Source: Actinoplanes sp. L3-i22 (lineage in GTDB: Bacteria; Actinomycetota; Actinomycetes; Mycobacteriales; Micromonosporaceae). From it: a DNA stretch of 64,000 nucleotides. The notes under the pieces are model-generated. The model was not told where the DNA came from. It saw only the letters and a program-made list of their open reading frames with translations, and searched no databases. Position numbers and translations under genes: made by a program. The DNA lies in contig NZ_AP024745.1 in the NCBI RefSeq assembly GCF_019704555.1, positions 4,658,501 through 4,722,500 on the forward strand, written 5' to 3'. Shown piece by piece: positions 17,147 through 26,829 of this stretch (its first letter is position 1; each line of letters opens with the position of its first letter).

Positions 17147-18028
17147 TCACTCGGAGGGCAGCTGACCGGCGGATTCGTGACGCTCGGCGGTGGCCGCCCA
17201 ACTGGCCAGCAGGCGTAGCTTGTCGGCGGCGGGGGTGCCGGGCTCGGCGCTGTAGGCGGTCAGCGTGAGCCCCGGATCGGCCGGCATCGGCATCGCCTCG
17301 AAGCCCAGGTCGAGGCGTCCGACCGCCGGGTGCCGGAACTGTTTGACGCCGGTGTGGTGCAGGCGCACATCGTGGGCGCCCCACCGGATGCGGAAGTCGT
17401 CACTGCGAGTGGCAAGCTCACCCACAAGATCGGTCAAACCCTTGTCGTACGGATCCCGGCCCGCCTCGGTGCGCAGCAACGCCACGGTGGTGTCCGCCGC
17501 CTCCTCCCAGCCCGGATAGAACTGCTCGGCGCGCGCATCCAGGAAGCAGAACCGGGCCAGGTTGACCGGCCGGGCGGTGCTCTCGAACGCGGGGGAGTAG
17601 AGCGCCCGGCCGAGCCGGTTGACCGCCAGGATGTCCAGGCGGCCGTTGCGGACGAACGCGGGGGCGTCGGTCATCGCCTCGAGCAGGTGCCGGGTGCCGG
17701 GCCGGACCTGCTGCTTGACGGTGCGGCGGCGCGCGTTCGATCCGGTGCTCGCGGCGCGGGCCAGGTCGTACAGGTGGGAGCGCTCGGCCTCGTCGAGCCT
17801 GAGGGCCCGGCACAGCGCGTCCAGGACGCTGTCGGAGACGCCGGACAGGTTGCCGCGTTCCAGCCGGGTGTAGTAGTCGGGGCTGACGCCGGCCAGCATC
17901 GCCACCTCGGCCCGGCGCAGCCCGGCGACGCGGCGGCTGCCGCCGAAGTTCGGCAGGCCGGCGTCGGCGGGCGTGATCCTGGCCCGCCGGCTGGCCAGGA
18001 ACTCGCGGATGTCGTCCCGGTTGTCCAC
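17147..18028 (-). CDS. XRE-family regulator with MmyB-like ligand-binding domain
   Basis: 293 residues. An N-terminal helix-turn-helix (AGLRRAEVAMLAGVSPDYYTRLERG, with GNLSGVSDSVLDALCRAL following) is joined to the PAS-like MmyB domain (APAFVRNGRLDILAVNRLGRALY; RWGAHDVRLHHTGVKQFRHPAVG). Members usually repress a divergent oxidoreductase or transporter gene. A paralogue lies at 53645. GTG 18028 was chosen because both paralogues then begin with the same DNRD segment and because TACCGT lies 7 bases upstream, suggesting a leaderless transcript. The divergent neighbour is a broken gene followed by a cupin. Confidence 0.9.
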   Translation of the reverse strand: MDNRDDIREFLASRRARITPADAGLPNFGGSRRVAGLRRAEVAMLAGVSPDYYTRLERGNLSGVSDSVLDALCRALRLDEAERSHLYDLARAASTGSNARRRTVKQQVRPGTRHLLEAMTDAPAFVRNGRLDILAVNRLGRALYSPAFESTARPVNLARFCFLDARAEQFYPGWEEAADTTVALLRTEAGRDPYDKGLTDLVGELATRSDDFRIRWGAHDVRLHHTGVKQFRHPAVGRLDLGFEAMPMPADPGLTLTAYSAEPGTPAADKLRLLASWAATAERHESAGQLPSE

Positions 18029-18134
18029 GACAACCACGGTAGGACCTCGGCGGACCCGCAAGGGGGTCCTGTCATTACCTGCTTCGCCAGGCCCTCCCGC
18101 CGGCCTGACCGGCCCGCTTTCATGGGTGAGGTGA

Positions 18135-18302
18135 ACCCCTCCAACGAACACCGAGCAGCTCACCTTCCACCTCGCCTTCGCCGAGCGCAACGGCCTGACC
18201 GAGACCGAGCTCAAGGCCGCGATCACCCACCTGGCCTTCTACGCCGGCTGGCCCAAGGCGATGTCCGCGATGGGCGTCGCCAAGCAGGTATTCGAGTCCT
18301 AG
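18135..18302 (+). pseudogene. Remnant of a carboxymuconolactone-decarboxylase-like gene
   Basis: An in-frame stretch of about 50 codons ends at TAG 18300-18302 and reads as the C-terminal half of an AhpD/CMD-family protein (HLAFYAGWPKAMSAMGVAKQ). There is no start codon in this frame, a TGA precedes it at 18132, and the N-terminal half with the catalytic Cys pair is absent. It lies directly before the cupin gene, a pairing common in intact actinobacterial loci. It is most likely a deletion remnant. Confidence 0.7.
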
Positions 18303-18312
18303 GAGAAAACTC

Positions 18313-18735
18313 ATGCAGCTCAAGCACGTCAACGCCACGGTCAGGACGCCGGCGTCCGCGTTCACCGGCGCCGTCTACATGACGCCGATCGTCAGCGGCA
18401 CCGGGCCGTCGCGGATGACCGTCGCCCTGGTCCGGTTCACCCCCGGCGCCCGGACGAACTGGCACTCGCACGCCGTCGGTCAGACCCTGCACGTCACCGA
18501 GGGTGTCGCCCTGGTCGGCACCCGCGACGGCCAGGTCGTCCGGGCCCGCGCCGGCGACACCGTGCTCTGCCTGCCCGGCGAGGAGCACTGGCACGGCGGC
18601 ACCGAGGACACCTTCATGAGCCACCTGGCGATGCTCGAGGCCGAGCCGGACGGCGGCGACCCGACCACCTGGCTCGAGCCGGTCACCGACGAGCACTACC
18701 AGACCGCGAACCAGACGACAACGGATCCTTCCTGA
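18313..18735 (+). CDS. Small cupin-domain protein
   Basis: 140 residues, a single cupin barrel. Motif 1 is NWHSHAVGQTLHVTEGVALVG (two His and a downstream residue for metal binding) and motif 2 is LPGEEHWHGGTEDTFMSHLAM. Such proteins are often encoded beside CMD-family genes and XRE regulators and act on small reactive carbonyl or phenolic compounds; the activity here is unknown. GGAGAAAAC precedes the ATG. It begins 10 bases after the stop of the CMD remnant. Confidence 0.88.
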   Translation: MQLKHVNATVRTPASAFTGAVYMTPIVSGTGPSRMTVALVRFTPGARTNWHSHAVGQTLHVTEGVALVGTRDGQVVRARAGDTVLCLPGEEHWHGGTEDTFMSHLAMLEAEPDGGDPTTWLEPVTDEHYQTANQTTTDPS

Positions 18736-18826
18736 CACTTCTGCCGGGCTGCCGTCGGCGGTGCACGGCCACCGGCGGCGTTCCTGCTCGTCCGACGCGA
18801 TGGCCGAGCCGATCTAGTGTTGATCC

Positions 18827-20659
18827 ATGGCCACCGCGCATGACCGGGTCACCGCCTCCGGCTCGATCGAGCGGCTGGCGTTCTCGCCGGACGGGACGCT
18901 GCTGGCGGCGGCCCGCGAATACGCCGTCGAGCTGCGCGACGGGACGACCGGCCGACCGTTGCGCGTCCTGGCCGGTCACACCGCCGAGGTGCAGGGCGTG
19001 GCCTTCGCACCCGACGGCAAGCGACTGGCCTCCGCCTGCTGGGACGACACCGTACGGATCTGGGACGTGTCGACCGGAACGGCCGGCCGGGTGCTCGCCG
19101 TCGACACCCCGGCCGCGGTGCGGTTCAGCCCCGACGGCGCCCGGCTGGGCGTGGCCGGCCGGCCGGGCCTGTTCGTGTTCGACGCGGTCCCGGGCGTCAC
19201 CGCCGGCGAGAGCAGGGTGCTGTCGCCGGACACCAAGTTCGACTCGGTGGCGTTCTCACCCGACGGCAGCCTGATCGCTGCGCTCGAACACGACGGCCGA
19301 TGCCACGTCTTCGACGCGGCCACCGGCGCGCTCCGGCTCCACCTGCCCGGGCCGGGCGAGAGCGCGTGGCGCCGGCTGCGCAACCGGGCCTGGAGCCGCC
19401 GGCTCGCGGAGGCGGACTTCACCGGCGAAGGCTCCGAACTGGCGACCGTGGGCCGCGACGGCGCGATCCGGGTGTGGGACGCGGCCACCGGCGAGCTGCG
19501 CACCTCCGCCCCACCGCTGCCGAGGCCGGACCGGCCGGTCGAGGTCGCGATCGTGCTACCGGATCCGGTTCGGGTGGTGGCCGCGCCCAGCGAGGTGGTC
19601 GACTCGCTGGCCGTCCGGGCGGCCGCGACCGGCGCCGTCGTGGCGGAGCTGCACGTCAACGGCCTGCCGACGTCGTTTGCCGTCGCGCTCGGCGGGCGGC
19701 GGATCGCGGTCGGCACGAGCGAGGGCGACCTGCATCTGTGGGCCGAGCCGGGCGGCGCGGCCGTCACCGTTGCCGACAAGGCGTACAACCCGCTGTGGGA
19801 CGTGTCCTTCTCGCCGGACGGACGGCTGCTGGCCACCGTCGACAACAACGGCGACGCGCTGCTGTGGGAGGTGGCCACCGGCCAGGTCCGCAAACGCTTC
19901 AAGGGCAAGCCGCACCGGCAGGTCGCCGTCGCGTTCACCCCCGAGGGTCTCGGCGTCGCGCTGGCCGGACCGCGCCACGCGCCGCAGATCCGCGACCTCG
20001 ACGGCCGTCAGGTCCGGCTGACCCTGGATCGCCCGGCCGGCAAGACGAAGGCGCTGGCGCTCTCACCCGACGGACGGCGGCTGGTCACCGTCGACAAGGA
20101 CCGTCGCGTACGCCTGTGGGAGGTCAGCGACGGCACGCTGCGGCACGAGGTCGAGGCCGTCGCCGATCGCGCGGTGTTCGCCCCGGACGGCGAGACGATC
20201 GCGCTGGTCGGCTCGCACGACGTGACGATGTGGCACCCGGCCTCCGGCGGTCTGAGCCCGGCGTTCCCGGACGGCGAGGGTGGTAGCCGGTTGCGGGAGG
20301 CGATCGCTTTCTCCCCCGACGGGCGCCTCGCCGCCGCGCCGGCCGACCTGGACAAGGTCCTGATCTGGGACCTCGGCACGGCCGAAGTGGTGCGCACCCT
20401 GTCCGGCGTGGACTCGGGGTGCGCGGTCGCCTTCTCCTGGTTCGGTGGCCTGCTCGCCGTCGCCCCGTTCGACGGCGCGCCCCTGGTCTACGACGTGGCG
20501 ACCGGCACCCGGCGGCACGAGCTGATCGGCCACCTCGCCGGAGTCGCCGCGCTCGCCTTCGGCCCGGACGGCACCACCCTGGTCACCGCCTCCACCGACG
20601 GTGCCGCCCGGATCTGGGACACCGACACCGGTGCACTGCTCTCGACATTCGTCCGGTGA
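18827..20659 (+). CDS. WD40-repeat beta-propeller protein
   Basis: 610 residues made almost entirely of WD40-like repeats, each with an FSPDG/LAFGPDG turn, an LA(T/S) strand and an IWD or LWE end. Examples are [23 protein letters not shown] and [23 protein letters not shown]. There are roughly 12-14 blades, enough for two seven-blade propellers. No signal peptide, membrane helix, kinase or caspase domain is present, so it is probably a cytoplasmic scaffold. TAGTGT lies 6 bases before the ATG, consistent with a leaderless transcript. Partner and role are unknown. Confidence 0.85.
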   Translation: MATAHDRVTASGSIERLAFSPDGTLLAAAREYAVELRDGTTGRPLRVLAGHTAEVQGVAFAPDGKRLASACWDDTVRIWDVSTGTAGRVLAVDTPAAVRFSPDGARLGVAGRPGLFVFDAVPGVTAGESRVLSPDTKFDSVAFSPDGSLIAALEHDGRCHVFDAATGALRLHLPGPGESAWRRLRNRAWSRRLAEADFTGEGSELATVGRDGAIRVWDAATGELRTSAPPLPRPDRPVEVAIVLPDPVRVVAAPSEVVDSLAVRAAATGAVVAELHVNGLPTSFAVALGGRRIAVGTSEGDLHLWAEPGGAAVTVADKAYNPLWDVSFSPDGRLLATVDNNGDALLWEVATGQVRKRFKGKPHRQVAVAFTPEGLGVALAGPRHAPQIRDLDGRQVRLTLDRPAGKTKALALSPDGRRLVTVDKDRRVRLWEVSDGTLRHEVEAVADRAVFAPDGETIALVGSHDVTMWHPASGGLSPAFPDGEGGSRLREAIAFSPDGRLAAAPADLDKVLIWDLGTAEVVRTLSGVDSGCAVAFSWFGGLLAVAPFDGAPLVYDVATGTRRHELIGHLAGVAALAFGPDGTTLVTASTDGAARIWDTDTGALLSTFVR

Positions 20660-20754
20660 GTCACCGTCAGCCGCCGGCCTCGCCGTGGTGCGGCCGAGCA
20701 GCTTGAAGATCGTGGGTAGCCTGGCGGGCGGCTCTGATCGGAAAGGCGGCCGGC

Positions 20755-22770
20755 ATGGCTGATGCGGAGATCGAACGCTCTGATGTCATTCGCGTACGCC
20801 TGGCGTGGGAGCGGCCCGGGCGCAGGCTGCCGCTGAGCGGCACGCTCGCCGCCGCCGCCGAGGTGGCGGTCGCCGTCCCGGTCGGTGCCGGTCGTACGCT
20901 GCTGGCGGTCGCCGATGATCGGGACGGTCCGCCCGCGGTCGTGTCGCTGTGGGACCCGGCGACCGCCGAGCAGGTCGGCGGGCCGCTGACCTATCCGGCG
21001 GAGGCCGTCGAGGCGATGATCGCGCTGCCGGCGCCGGACGGCACGGCCCTGCTGGCGGTCGCCTACCAGGACGTCGACGGTTCGCTGGTGCAGGTGTGGG
21101 ATCCGGTGGCGGGGGAGCGGGTCGGCGAGCCGCTGCCCGGCCCGTACGACGGGTCCGGCCTGGCCGCCGTGCCGGTGCCGGGCGGCCGTCACCTGCTGGC
21201 CGTCATCGACGAGTCCAACGGCGCGCTGCGACTGTGGGATCCGGTCACCGGCGAGCCGAGGCTCGGTCCACTCGGCGCCGGCTCGGTGCCGAAGAAGCTG
21301 GACGCCTGGGCCGTCACGGCCATGATCACGCCGGACGGCCGCTCGCTGCTGTTGACCCTGCACGGCGACGACAAGGAGGCCGTGGTCCGGTCGTGGGATC
21401 CGGTGAGTGGGCAGGAGCTGCGCCCGTTGCTGCGGACCCGGCACGACGAGGCCAACCCGTACCGGATGGCGGTGTTGCCGCTACCGGACGGCCGCCTCGT
21501 CCTGGCCCTGTCACGTGGCCACGAGGACGACGGTTTCGTGGTGCGGTTGTGGGACACCGCGACCGGCGACATGATCGGCGATCCCCTGCGGGGCGACGGC
21601 CTGATGCCGGTGCCGGCGGCCGACGGCACGGTCCCGCTGCTGGCGGTCGGCGACGGGCTGTGGGATCCGGGCTCGGGCCGGCGGGTCGGTGACGCCGGCA
21701 CGAACGGCGTGCCGGCGCCCATCGCGGCGGTGCCGTCCCCGGACGGCCCGACCCTGCTGGCCGGTCCCGGACCGGACGGCAGGCTCTGGCTGTGGGATCC
21801 CGCCGCGGTACGGCCGCTGCCGGCCGGTGAACGCGTCGGCCCGGTCGCCTTGCTGACGCCGGTGACGCTGCCCGGCGGCCGCACGCTGCTGGCCACGTGC
21901 GGCACCTCCGAGTTCGGCGGTCCGGTGGACGAGGCCGTCCGGTTCTGGGACGCGCTCACCGGTGAGCCGGTCGCGCCGACGCTGACCGGCCATGCCAGGG
22001 GCGTCAGCGCGATGGCGTCGGCGCCGTTGCCCGACGGGCGGGTGGTCGTGGTGACGTGTGACGCGGCCGGCACCATCCGTTCCTGGGACCCGGTGACCGG
22101 GCAGCTTCTCGTCGCGACGCCGACCGCCCGCGCGAACGCGATCCGCTCGATGACGGCGATCGGCCTGCCGGACGGGCGGACACTGCTGGCCACCGGCAAC
22201 GACATGAACGTCCTGCGGCTGCGCGACCCGGCGACCGGAGGCAGCGCCGGCGACATGTTCACCCGGCTCGACCGGCCTCGGCTGCGGGCTCTCGCCGCGG
22301 TGCCCATGCCCGACGGCCGGGTATTGCTGGCCGCCGGCAACGCCACCCCGGCGCGCGGCGGAAGCTGGGCGCCACGGCTGTGGGATCCGGCGACCGGCCT
22401 GCCGGTCGGTGAGCCGTTCGGGGCGGACATCCGGGTGTGGTCGCTGGCGGCGACGCCGGCCGGCCACGACCGGGTGCTGCTGGCCGTCGCAACCGAGACC
22501 GGCACGGTCCAGGTCCACGACGTCATCGGCCGCGAGGTGCTCGGCGAGCTCGCCGGAAAGCACCCGTGCCTGCTCACCGGGTCCGACGGTCGGCCGGTGC
22601 TGGCCGTCGGACGCCGCGACGAGGTCCAGTTCTGGGATCCGATCGGCTGGCGCCACCTGACCTCCGTCCGGATGGCAACCGAGGTCAAGGCGCTGGCCGC
22701 GGCGGGCTCCCGGCTGGCCGTCGGTTGTGCGCACGGCCTGGCCGTCCTCGACCTGGGCGAGCCCTACTGA
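20755..22770 (+). CDS. Beta-propeller repeat protein of a divergent WD40 type
   Basis: 671 residues. About twelve blades end in a WDPxTGxxxGxPL pattern (for example LWDPATAEQVGGPLTYP, LWDPATGLPVGEPFG), with LPDGRxLLA strands between them. Blade spacing is about 45-55 residues. There is no signal peptide or catalytic domain. The start has a GGAAAGG ribosome site. It follows the other propeller gene by 95 bases on the same strand and overlaps the convergent zinc-ribbon gene by 7 bases. Function unknown; likely a scaffold. Confidence 0.8.
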   Translation: MADAEIERSDVIRVRLAWERPGRRLPLSGTLAAAAEVAVAVPVGAGRTLLAVADDRDGPPAVVSLWDPATAEQVGGPLTYPAEAVEAMIALPAPDGTALLAVAYQDVDGSLVQVWDPVAGERVGEPLPGPYDGSGLAAVPVPGGRHLLAVIDESNGALRLWDPVTGEPRLGPLGAGSVPKKLDAWAVTAMITPDGRSLLLTLHGDDKEAVVRSWDPVSGQELRPLLRTRHDEANPYRMAVLPLPDGRLVLALSRGHEDDGFVVRLWDTATGDMIGDPLRGDGLMPVPAADGTVPLLAVGDGLWDPGSGRRVGDAGTNGVPAPIAAVPSPDGPTLLAGPGPDGRLWLWDPAAVRPLPAGERVGPVALLTPVTLPGGRTLLATCGTSEFGGPVDEAVRFWDALTGEPVAPTLTGHARGVSAMASAPLPDGRVVVVTCDAAGTIRSWDPVTGQLLVATPTARANAIRSMTAIGLPDGRTLLATGNDMNVLRLRDPATGGSAGDMFTRLDRPRLRALAAVPMPDGRVLLAAGNATPARGGSWAPRLWDPATGLPVGEPFGADIRVWSLAATPAGHDRVLLAVATETGTVQVHDVIGREVLGELAGKHPCLLTGSDGRPVLAVGRRDEVQFWDPIGWRHLTSVRMATEVKALAAAGSRLAVGCAHGLAVLDLGEPY

Positions 22771-23672
22771 AAAGCCGAATAGTAGGGATCCGTGGGCGGC
22801 CGGTCGCCGGTGACCGGCGCCGATGGGGGCAGTGACACCGCGACCTCCTGCCCCCACGGCATCCGCAGCACCGCGACGTCGGCCGCCGTGAACCCGACGG
22901 CATCCTCGGTGTCCCAATCCATGTACTCGTGGGGGTAGGCGGACACCGGCATCTCGACGCCGACGTCGACCCAGTGCAGTTCCTGGTCGGGTAACCGCAG
23001 CGCGCGCAGCCTCGCCCAGTCGAGCGTGACCCGGGCGCCGGACCGCTTGTCGAACAGGTCGGTGAAGTGCCGGCCGGTGCCGCGCACCCGGTAGCCGTCC
23101 GCGACGAACCCGACGAGCCAGCGGCTGTCCGGCGAGAACACCGGCGGATGCCCGTCGCCCGGCAGCGCGGGCAACCCACCGATGTGCCGGAACTCGGGCC
23201 GCACCTCGAACAGCTCGAAGCCGTGCGTGTCGTGCGGGTAGTGCCGGTCGTGGCCCGAATCGATGAACAGTGCCACGTAGCGTTCGTCGGGGGAGACCAC
23301 GAACGCGTACTCATCGACCGGGATGCTCGGCGCGAACGGCGCCACCTGGTCGGGCGCGCCCGGCGTGACCAGCGTGAGCGCGGACTCGCCGGCACGCCAC
23401 TCGACGACGCCGGCACCGGCGTGAGCGGTGGGCGGCGGTGGCGGGGCGTTGCACTCGGCCACGATCTCGTCGAGCAGCCGCCCCCGGCCGTCGACGTCCT
23501 CGTCGGTCCAGCTGTGCCTCGCGGGGCAGAACCAGTCCGGCTGCCCCGGCTCGATCATGCAGCCGCCGAGGCTGACGCGGCCGGCCTTGGCGGCGTCGGC
23601 CAACGCGGGACCGGGCAAACCGTAGACGAGCATCGTGCCGGGCTCACCGCACTCCGGGCAGTTTTCGATCAT
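22764..23672 (-). CDS. Uncharacterised protein with N-terminal zinc ribbon
   Basis: 302 residues. The N-terminus has a possible zinc-binding set (CPECGEPG at 4-11, then GCMIEPGQPDWFCPARH about 35 residues later). The remainder has propeller-like strands (FVVSPDERYVALFIDSG, VFSPDSRWLVGFVADGYRV) and may form a partial beta-propeller. ATG 23672 has a GAGGAGC ribosome site. It converges on the propeller gene at 20755 and may belong functionally with the two propeller proteins. I do not recognise the family. Confidence 0.7.
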   Translation of the reverse strand: MIENCPECGEPGTMLVYGLPGPALADAAKAGRVSLGGCMIEPGQPDWFCPARHSWTDEDVDGRGRLLDEIVAECNAPPPPPTAHAGAGVVEWRAGESALTLVTPGAPDQVAPFAPSIPVDEYAFVVSPDERYVALFIDSGHDRHYPHDTHGFELFEVRPEFRHIGGLPALPGDGHPPVFSPDSRWLVGFVADGYRVRGTGRHFTDLFDKRSGARVTLDWARLRALRLPDQELHWVDVGVEMPVSAYPHEYMDWDTEDAVGFTAADVAVLRMPWGQEVAVSLPPSAPVTGDRPPTDPYYSAFQ

Positions 23673-23978
23673 ATGTTCAGCTCCTCGCGCCGTGTCCGAG
23701 GTTAGGCCACGTCGGCCAACACCCGCCGTGGCGAGGTAATTCGTGCCCGACGTCCCTCTCGCGAGCCGGCCGGCCACTTAGTTGTCGCGCCCCAGATCCG
23801 ACACCACCCCACACAGGCACTGGCGCGCCGGGCGCCGCGGCTCCGCCTGACGAAACCGCGGCCCGATCGAGCTGTGCAACCGGTTCAACTCACCAGGCAA
23901 CCGGTCAACGCCAACATCCATCGCGGACAGCCCCACGAACATGGACGGAAGCCAATTCGCCCCACTGCTGCTTCAGTG
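23673..23978. other. Intergenic region without a recognised gene
   Basis: 306 bases between two leftward genes. It must hold the promoter of the zinc-ribbon gene and the 3' end of the S53 peptidase transcript. I see no convincing ORF, RNA gene or strong hairpin. Confidence 0.5.
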
Positions 23979-25187
23979 TCAGCCCGCCGTCAGTGGCCGG
24001 TGTATCGGTCTCGGCCGCTTGAAGGCCAACGCTCCGTGCGGGGTGCCGAGGCCGGTCGGCCCGTCCCAGCCGGTGCCTGCGTCGCAGATCGGCGTGCCGC
24101 AGCTGCCGTTGCTGCCCGAGGTCACGTCGTTCAACCCGTGCTGGTGCGCGTACGGGTACGAGGCCGGGTAATCCAACCTGCCCGGCGTGCCGGCAAGAGC
24201 GTAAACACCCGCGATGATCGGTGCCGCGGCGCTGGTGCCGCCGCCGATCCACCAGCCGGACTCGCCGTACGTCTGGTAGACCGCGACCCCGTTCATGGGG
24301 TCGGCAACTGCGGAAACGTCCGCTGCGGCCCGCCCTGCGCAGCCGGTTGTGACGGCCTGCCAAGGCGGCTTTGCTTCGTAGGCGGAGCAGCCCGATTCAG
24401 CAATCATCCAGGCGCTCTCGGTCCATCCGCGCCTCGTTGACGGGGACGGGTTCAGCGACGTGCCGCCGACGGCTGTCACGTACGGCGAGGTGGCCGGGTA
24501 CTGGGCTGCCCCGAAACCGTCCCCGGTACTCACGGTGATGGCCACGCCTGGGTGGTCGAGGTAACTGTCGTAACTCGTCTCGCCGCTGAACTCGGGGCTT
24601 CCCCAGGAGTTCGAGACGAACTTGGCGCCCAGTGACACCGCGGTGTTGATGGCACCGAACATGTCGGCGTATTCCGGTGAGTCGGCCTCGACGAGCAGGA
24701 TATGGCATTTCGGGCAGACCGCCGACACCATGTCGAGGTCGAGCGAGATCTCGGCGGCCCAGAAGCTGTCAGCGATCGGCAACGGGCTGGTTTGGCCTCT
24801 CCCGTTCACCTTTTTGAAGCAGCGGTTGGCGGTTGTGCAGGGCGGTAGGCCGTACTGCGAGCGGTAGGTGGCCAGATCGGACTCGGCGTTCGGGTTGTCA
24901 TATGCGTCTACGACCGCGACGGTGGCGCCGCGACCGCCCGAGGGCAGGGAGTAGGCGCTTTTCAGGTCCGAAGGGCCAAGGCCGGGTGGGGTCGCCCCGG
25001 CCTTGAGCGTCCGAACCGACTTCAGGTCGGTGCGGCGCAGCGCGAAGCACTGCACCAGACCGGGCGTGTTGACTGCGGCGCACGCGGGCGCGACTGTCGG
25101 GGTCGCTGCTTGTGCGGGCAGCGCTGTGGCGGTCACTGTGCCGGCGGCGACGGTGAGCGCCGCCAGTGCAGCAACGAGTTGCTTCAT
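23979..25187 (-). CDS. Secreted S53 (sedolisin-like) serine peptidase
   Basis: 402 residues with a signal peptide of about 27 residues (ending ALPAQA). Sedolisin features: the Glu146-xxx-Asp150 pair (AAEISLDLDMV), the NSWG strand, an STGDGFG segment where the oxyanion Asp is expected, and the nucleophile Ser319 in GGGTSAAAP. These peptidases cleave proteins at acidic pH. The usual long propeptide is largely missing: only about 60 residues separate the signal peptide from the catalytic domain. Several Cys pairs (CTTANRC, CPKC, CGTPIC) suggest disulfides. ATG 25187 was chosen because it gives the clean signal peptide. Confidence 0.85.
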   Translation of the reverse strand: MKQLVAALAALTVAAGTVTATALPAQAATPTVAPACAAVNTPGLVQCFALRRTDLKSVRTLKAGATPPGLGPSDLKSAYSLPSGGRGATVAVVDAYDNPNAESDLATYRSQYGLPPCTTANRCFKKVNGRGQTSPLPIADSFWAAEISLDLDMVSAVCPKCHILLVEADSPEYADMFGAINTAVSLGAKFVSNSWGSPEFSGETSYDSYLDHPGVAITVSTGDGFGAAQYPATSPYVTAVGGTSLNPSPSTRRGWTESAWMIAESGCSAYEAKPPWQAVTTGCAGRAAADVSAVADPMNGVAVYQTYGESGWWIGGGTSAAAPIIAGVYALAGTPGRLDYPASYPYAHQHGLNDVTSGSNGSCGTPICDAGTGWDGPTGLGTPHGALAFKRPRPIHRPLTAG

Positions 25188-25579
25188 CAAACGTGACTCC
25201 CGGCTGTTGCGTTGCTTCGGCAATGCCACAGCCCTGAGGCAACCCGAAGCGGCGGCTGAAGGATGCGGGAACAGTCAACACGACGATGAAAGTCGATGGA
25301 AGGGTGATTCCCTGCCGTCTCCATCGATCGAACATCATCTAGATGTTTCGTACGGCTCACGTCGCCGCGAGCGGCCGTTCTCGCATGTGGACCGTCGGCT
25401 CCGCGTTCGGGGAAAGCGCGGCCACCGCGATCCGCAGCACCACCTCTTCCGCCCGTCGAGCGGGTGCCCACTTGCAAAACCCGGTTTCCCCCCAGCACTG
25501 CGAGGTGGCTGGACAGGCGGTCCGGCACACCCGTCGCACGGAAGGTTCCGCATATAGATACGGCGTGTATAGTGGCGCC
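25188..25579. other. Divergent intergenic region between peptidase and PadR genes
   Basis: 392 bases holding two divergent promoters. A small dyad, AACAT-catctag-ATGTT (near 25331-25348), may be regulatory. The PadR promoter is at its right end. Short frames here look like noise. Confidence 0.4.
25553..25579 (+). promoter_or_regulatory. Leaderless promoter and imperfect dyad at the padR start
   Basis: TATAGT (25568-25573) stands 6 bases before the GTG at 25580, so the transcript is probably leaderless. An imperfect dyad, ATAGATAC-ggc-GTGTATAG (5 of 8 pairs), covers the -10 box. PadR proteins often bind AT-rich dyads in their own promoters, so autoregulation is likely. Confidence 0.5.
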
Positions 25580-26104
25580 GTGGACAACACGACTGCGCTT
25601 CTTGGCTTGCTGGGGACCGGTGCTAGCTACGGCTATGACCTGAAGAACAGCTACGACCGCTGGTTCGGCGTCAAAAAGCCACTCGCGTTCGGGCAGGTGT
25701 ACTCAACGCTGATGCGGCTGAGCCGAAACGGCTGGATCGAGATGATCGGCGCGGAGGCGGGGTCCGGACCGGACCGCAAGCGGTACGAGATCACGCTGGC
25801 CGGCCGTAGCCGTGTCCAGGAGTGGATGTTCACGGCCGAGATGCCGTCCGAAACCCTGCAGAGCAACCTTTTCGCCAAGACGATCATCGCGCTGCTGCTC
25901 GGCGACCCCGCCAACCGCGTGCTCGACCTGCAGCGCAGCCGACACATGGCCGAGATGCGCGAGCTGACCAAAGAAAAGCAGGGCGCACCTCTGGAGACCG
26001 TGTTCGCGTGCGACTACGCGCTGTTCCACATCGAGGCCGACCTGCGCTGGATCGATCTGGCCGTGTCGCGACTCTCCGAGCTGCAGGCGGCGGTGGCGAG
26101 ATGA
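25580..26104 (+). CDS. PadR-family transcriptional regulator
   Basis: 174 residues. N-terminal winged helix typical of PadR (LLGLLGTGASYGYDLKNSYD, then FGQVYSTLMRLSRNGWIE and the KRYEITLAGR wing), and a C-terminal helical dimerisation domain. It is first in an operon with an ABC ATPase and an FtsX-type permease, both joined by ATGA overlaps. It therefore probably represses its own exporter until a ligand, perhaps a peptide antibiotic, binds. Confidence 0.92.
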   Translation: MDNTTALLGLLGTGASYGYDLKNSYDRWFGVKKPLAFGQVYSTLMRLSRNGWIEMIGAEAGSGPDRKRYEITLAGRSRVQEWMFTAEMPSETLQSNLFAKTIIALLLGDPANRVLDLQRSRHMAEMRELTKEKQGAPLETVFACDYALFHIEADLRWIDLAVSRLSELQAAVAR

Positions 26105-26829
26105 GTGAGACCGAGGTGATGGGCGTGCCGTCGCTGGGCGCCGGAGGACGGCGGGCGCCGTTGCTGCGGGCGCGCGGGCTGCGGCTGGCATTCGGGTTGA
26201 CCGAGGCCTTGCGCGGGATCGACATGGATGTGCATGCCGGCGAGATCGTGGCGATCACCGGACCGTCGGGCTCCGGCAAGTCCACCCTGCTGCACGTGCT
26301 TGCCGGTGTGCTGGTGCCTGACCACGGCACCGTCGACTACAAGCAGGTCAGGCTGACCGCGCTCAACGAGGCGGACCGCTCGCGGCTACGGCTGGGCGAA
26401 TTCGGGTTCGTATTTCAGTACGGCCAGCTCCTGCCAGATCTGTCCGCCGTCGACAACGTGACGATTCCACTGCTGCTGGGCGGCATGAAACGTCGGGAAG
26501 CGGTGCGCTCGGCGCGCGCGTGGCTCGATCGGCTCGGACTGGCCGAACACTCGGGCAAGCTGCCGACGCAATTGTCCGGCGGCCAGGCACAGCGCGTCGC
26601 GGTGGCCCGCGCGCTGATCACTGAGCCGGCCGTGCTGTTCGCCGACGAGCCGACCGGATCACTGGACTCCCTCGCTGCGGAGAAGGTGATGCTCGCGCTC
26701 ACGCAGGCGGCGCGGTCGACCGGCACCACGGTCGTGCTCATCACTCACGACCCGCGCACGGCCGCGTACGCCGACCGGGCAGTGGTCGTCCGCGATGGGG
26801 AGATCACTTTCAAAGGGCCGACGGAATGA
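26101..26829 (+). CDS. ABC transporter ATP-binding protein (MacB/LolD type)
   Basis: 242 residues. Walker A GPSGSGKST, Q-loop FVFQYGQLLPD, signature LSGGQAQR, Walker B AVLFADEPTGS and the switch His in LITHD are all intact. The Q-loop and DEPTGSLDS sequence mark the MacB/LolD/FtsE type that pairs with FtsX-like permeases. The ATG overlaps the PadR stop, and its stop overlaps the start of the permease. Confidence 0.95.
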   Translation: MSETEVMGVPSLGAGGRRAPLLRARGLRLAFGLTEALRGIDMDVHAGEIVAITGPSGSGKSTLLHVLAGVLVPDHGTVDYKQVRLTALNEADRSRLRLGEFGFVFQYGQLLPDLSAVDNVTIPLLLGGMKRREAVRSARAWLDRLGLAEHSGKLPTQLSGGQAQRVAVARALITEPAVLFADEPTGSLDSLAAEKVMLALTQAARSTGTTVVLITHDPRTAAYADRAVVVRDGEITFKGPTE

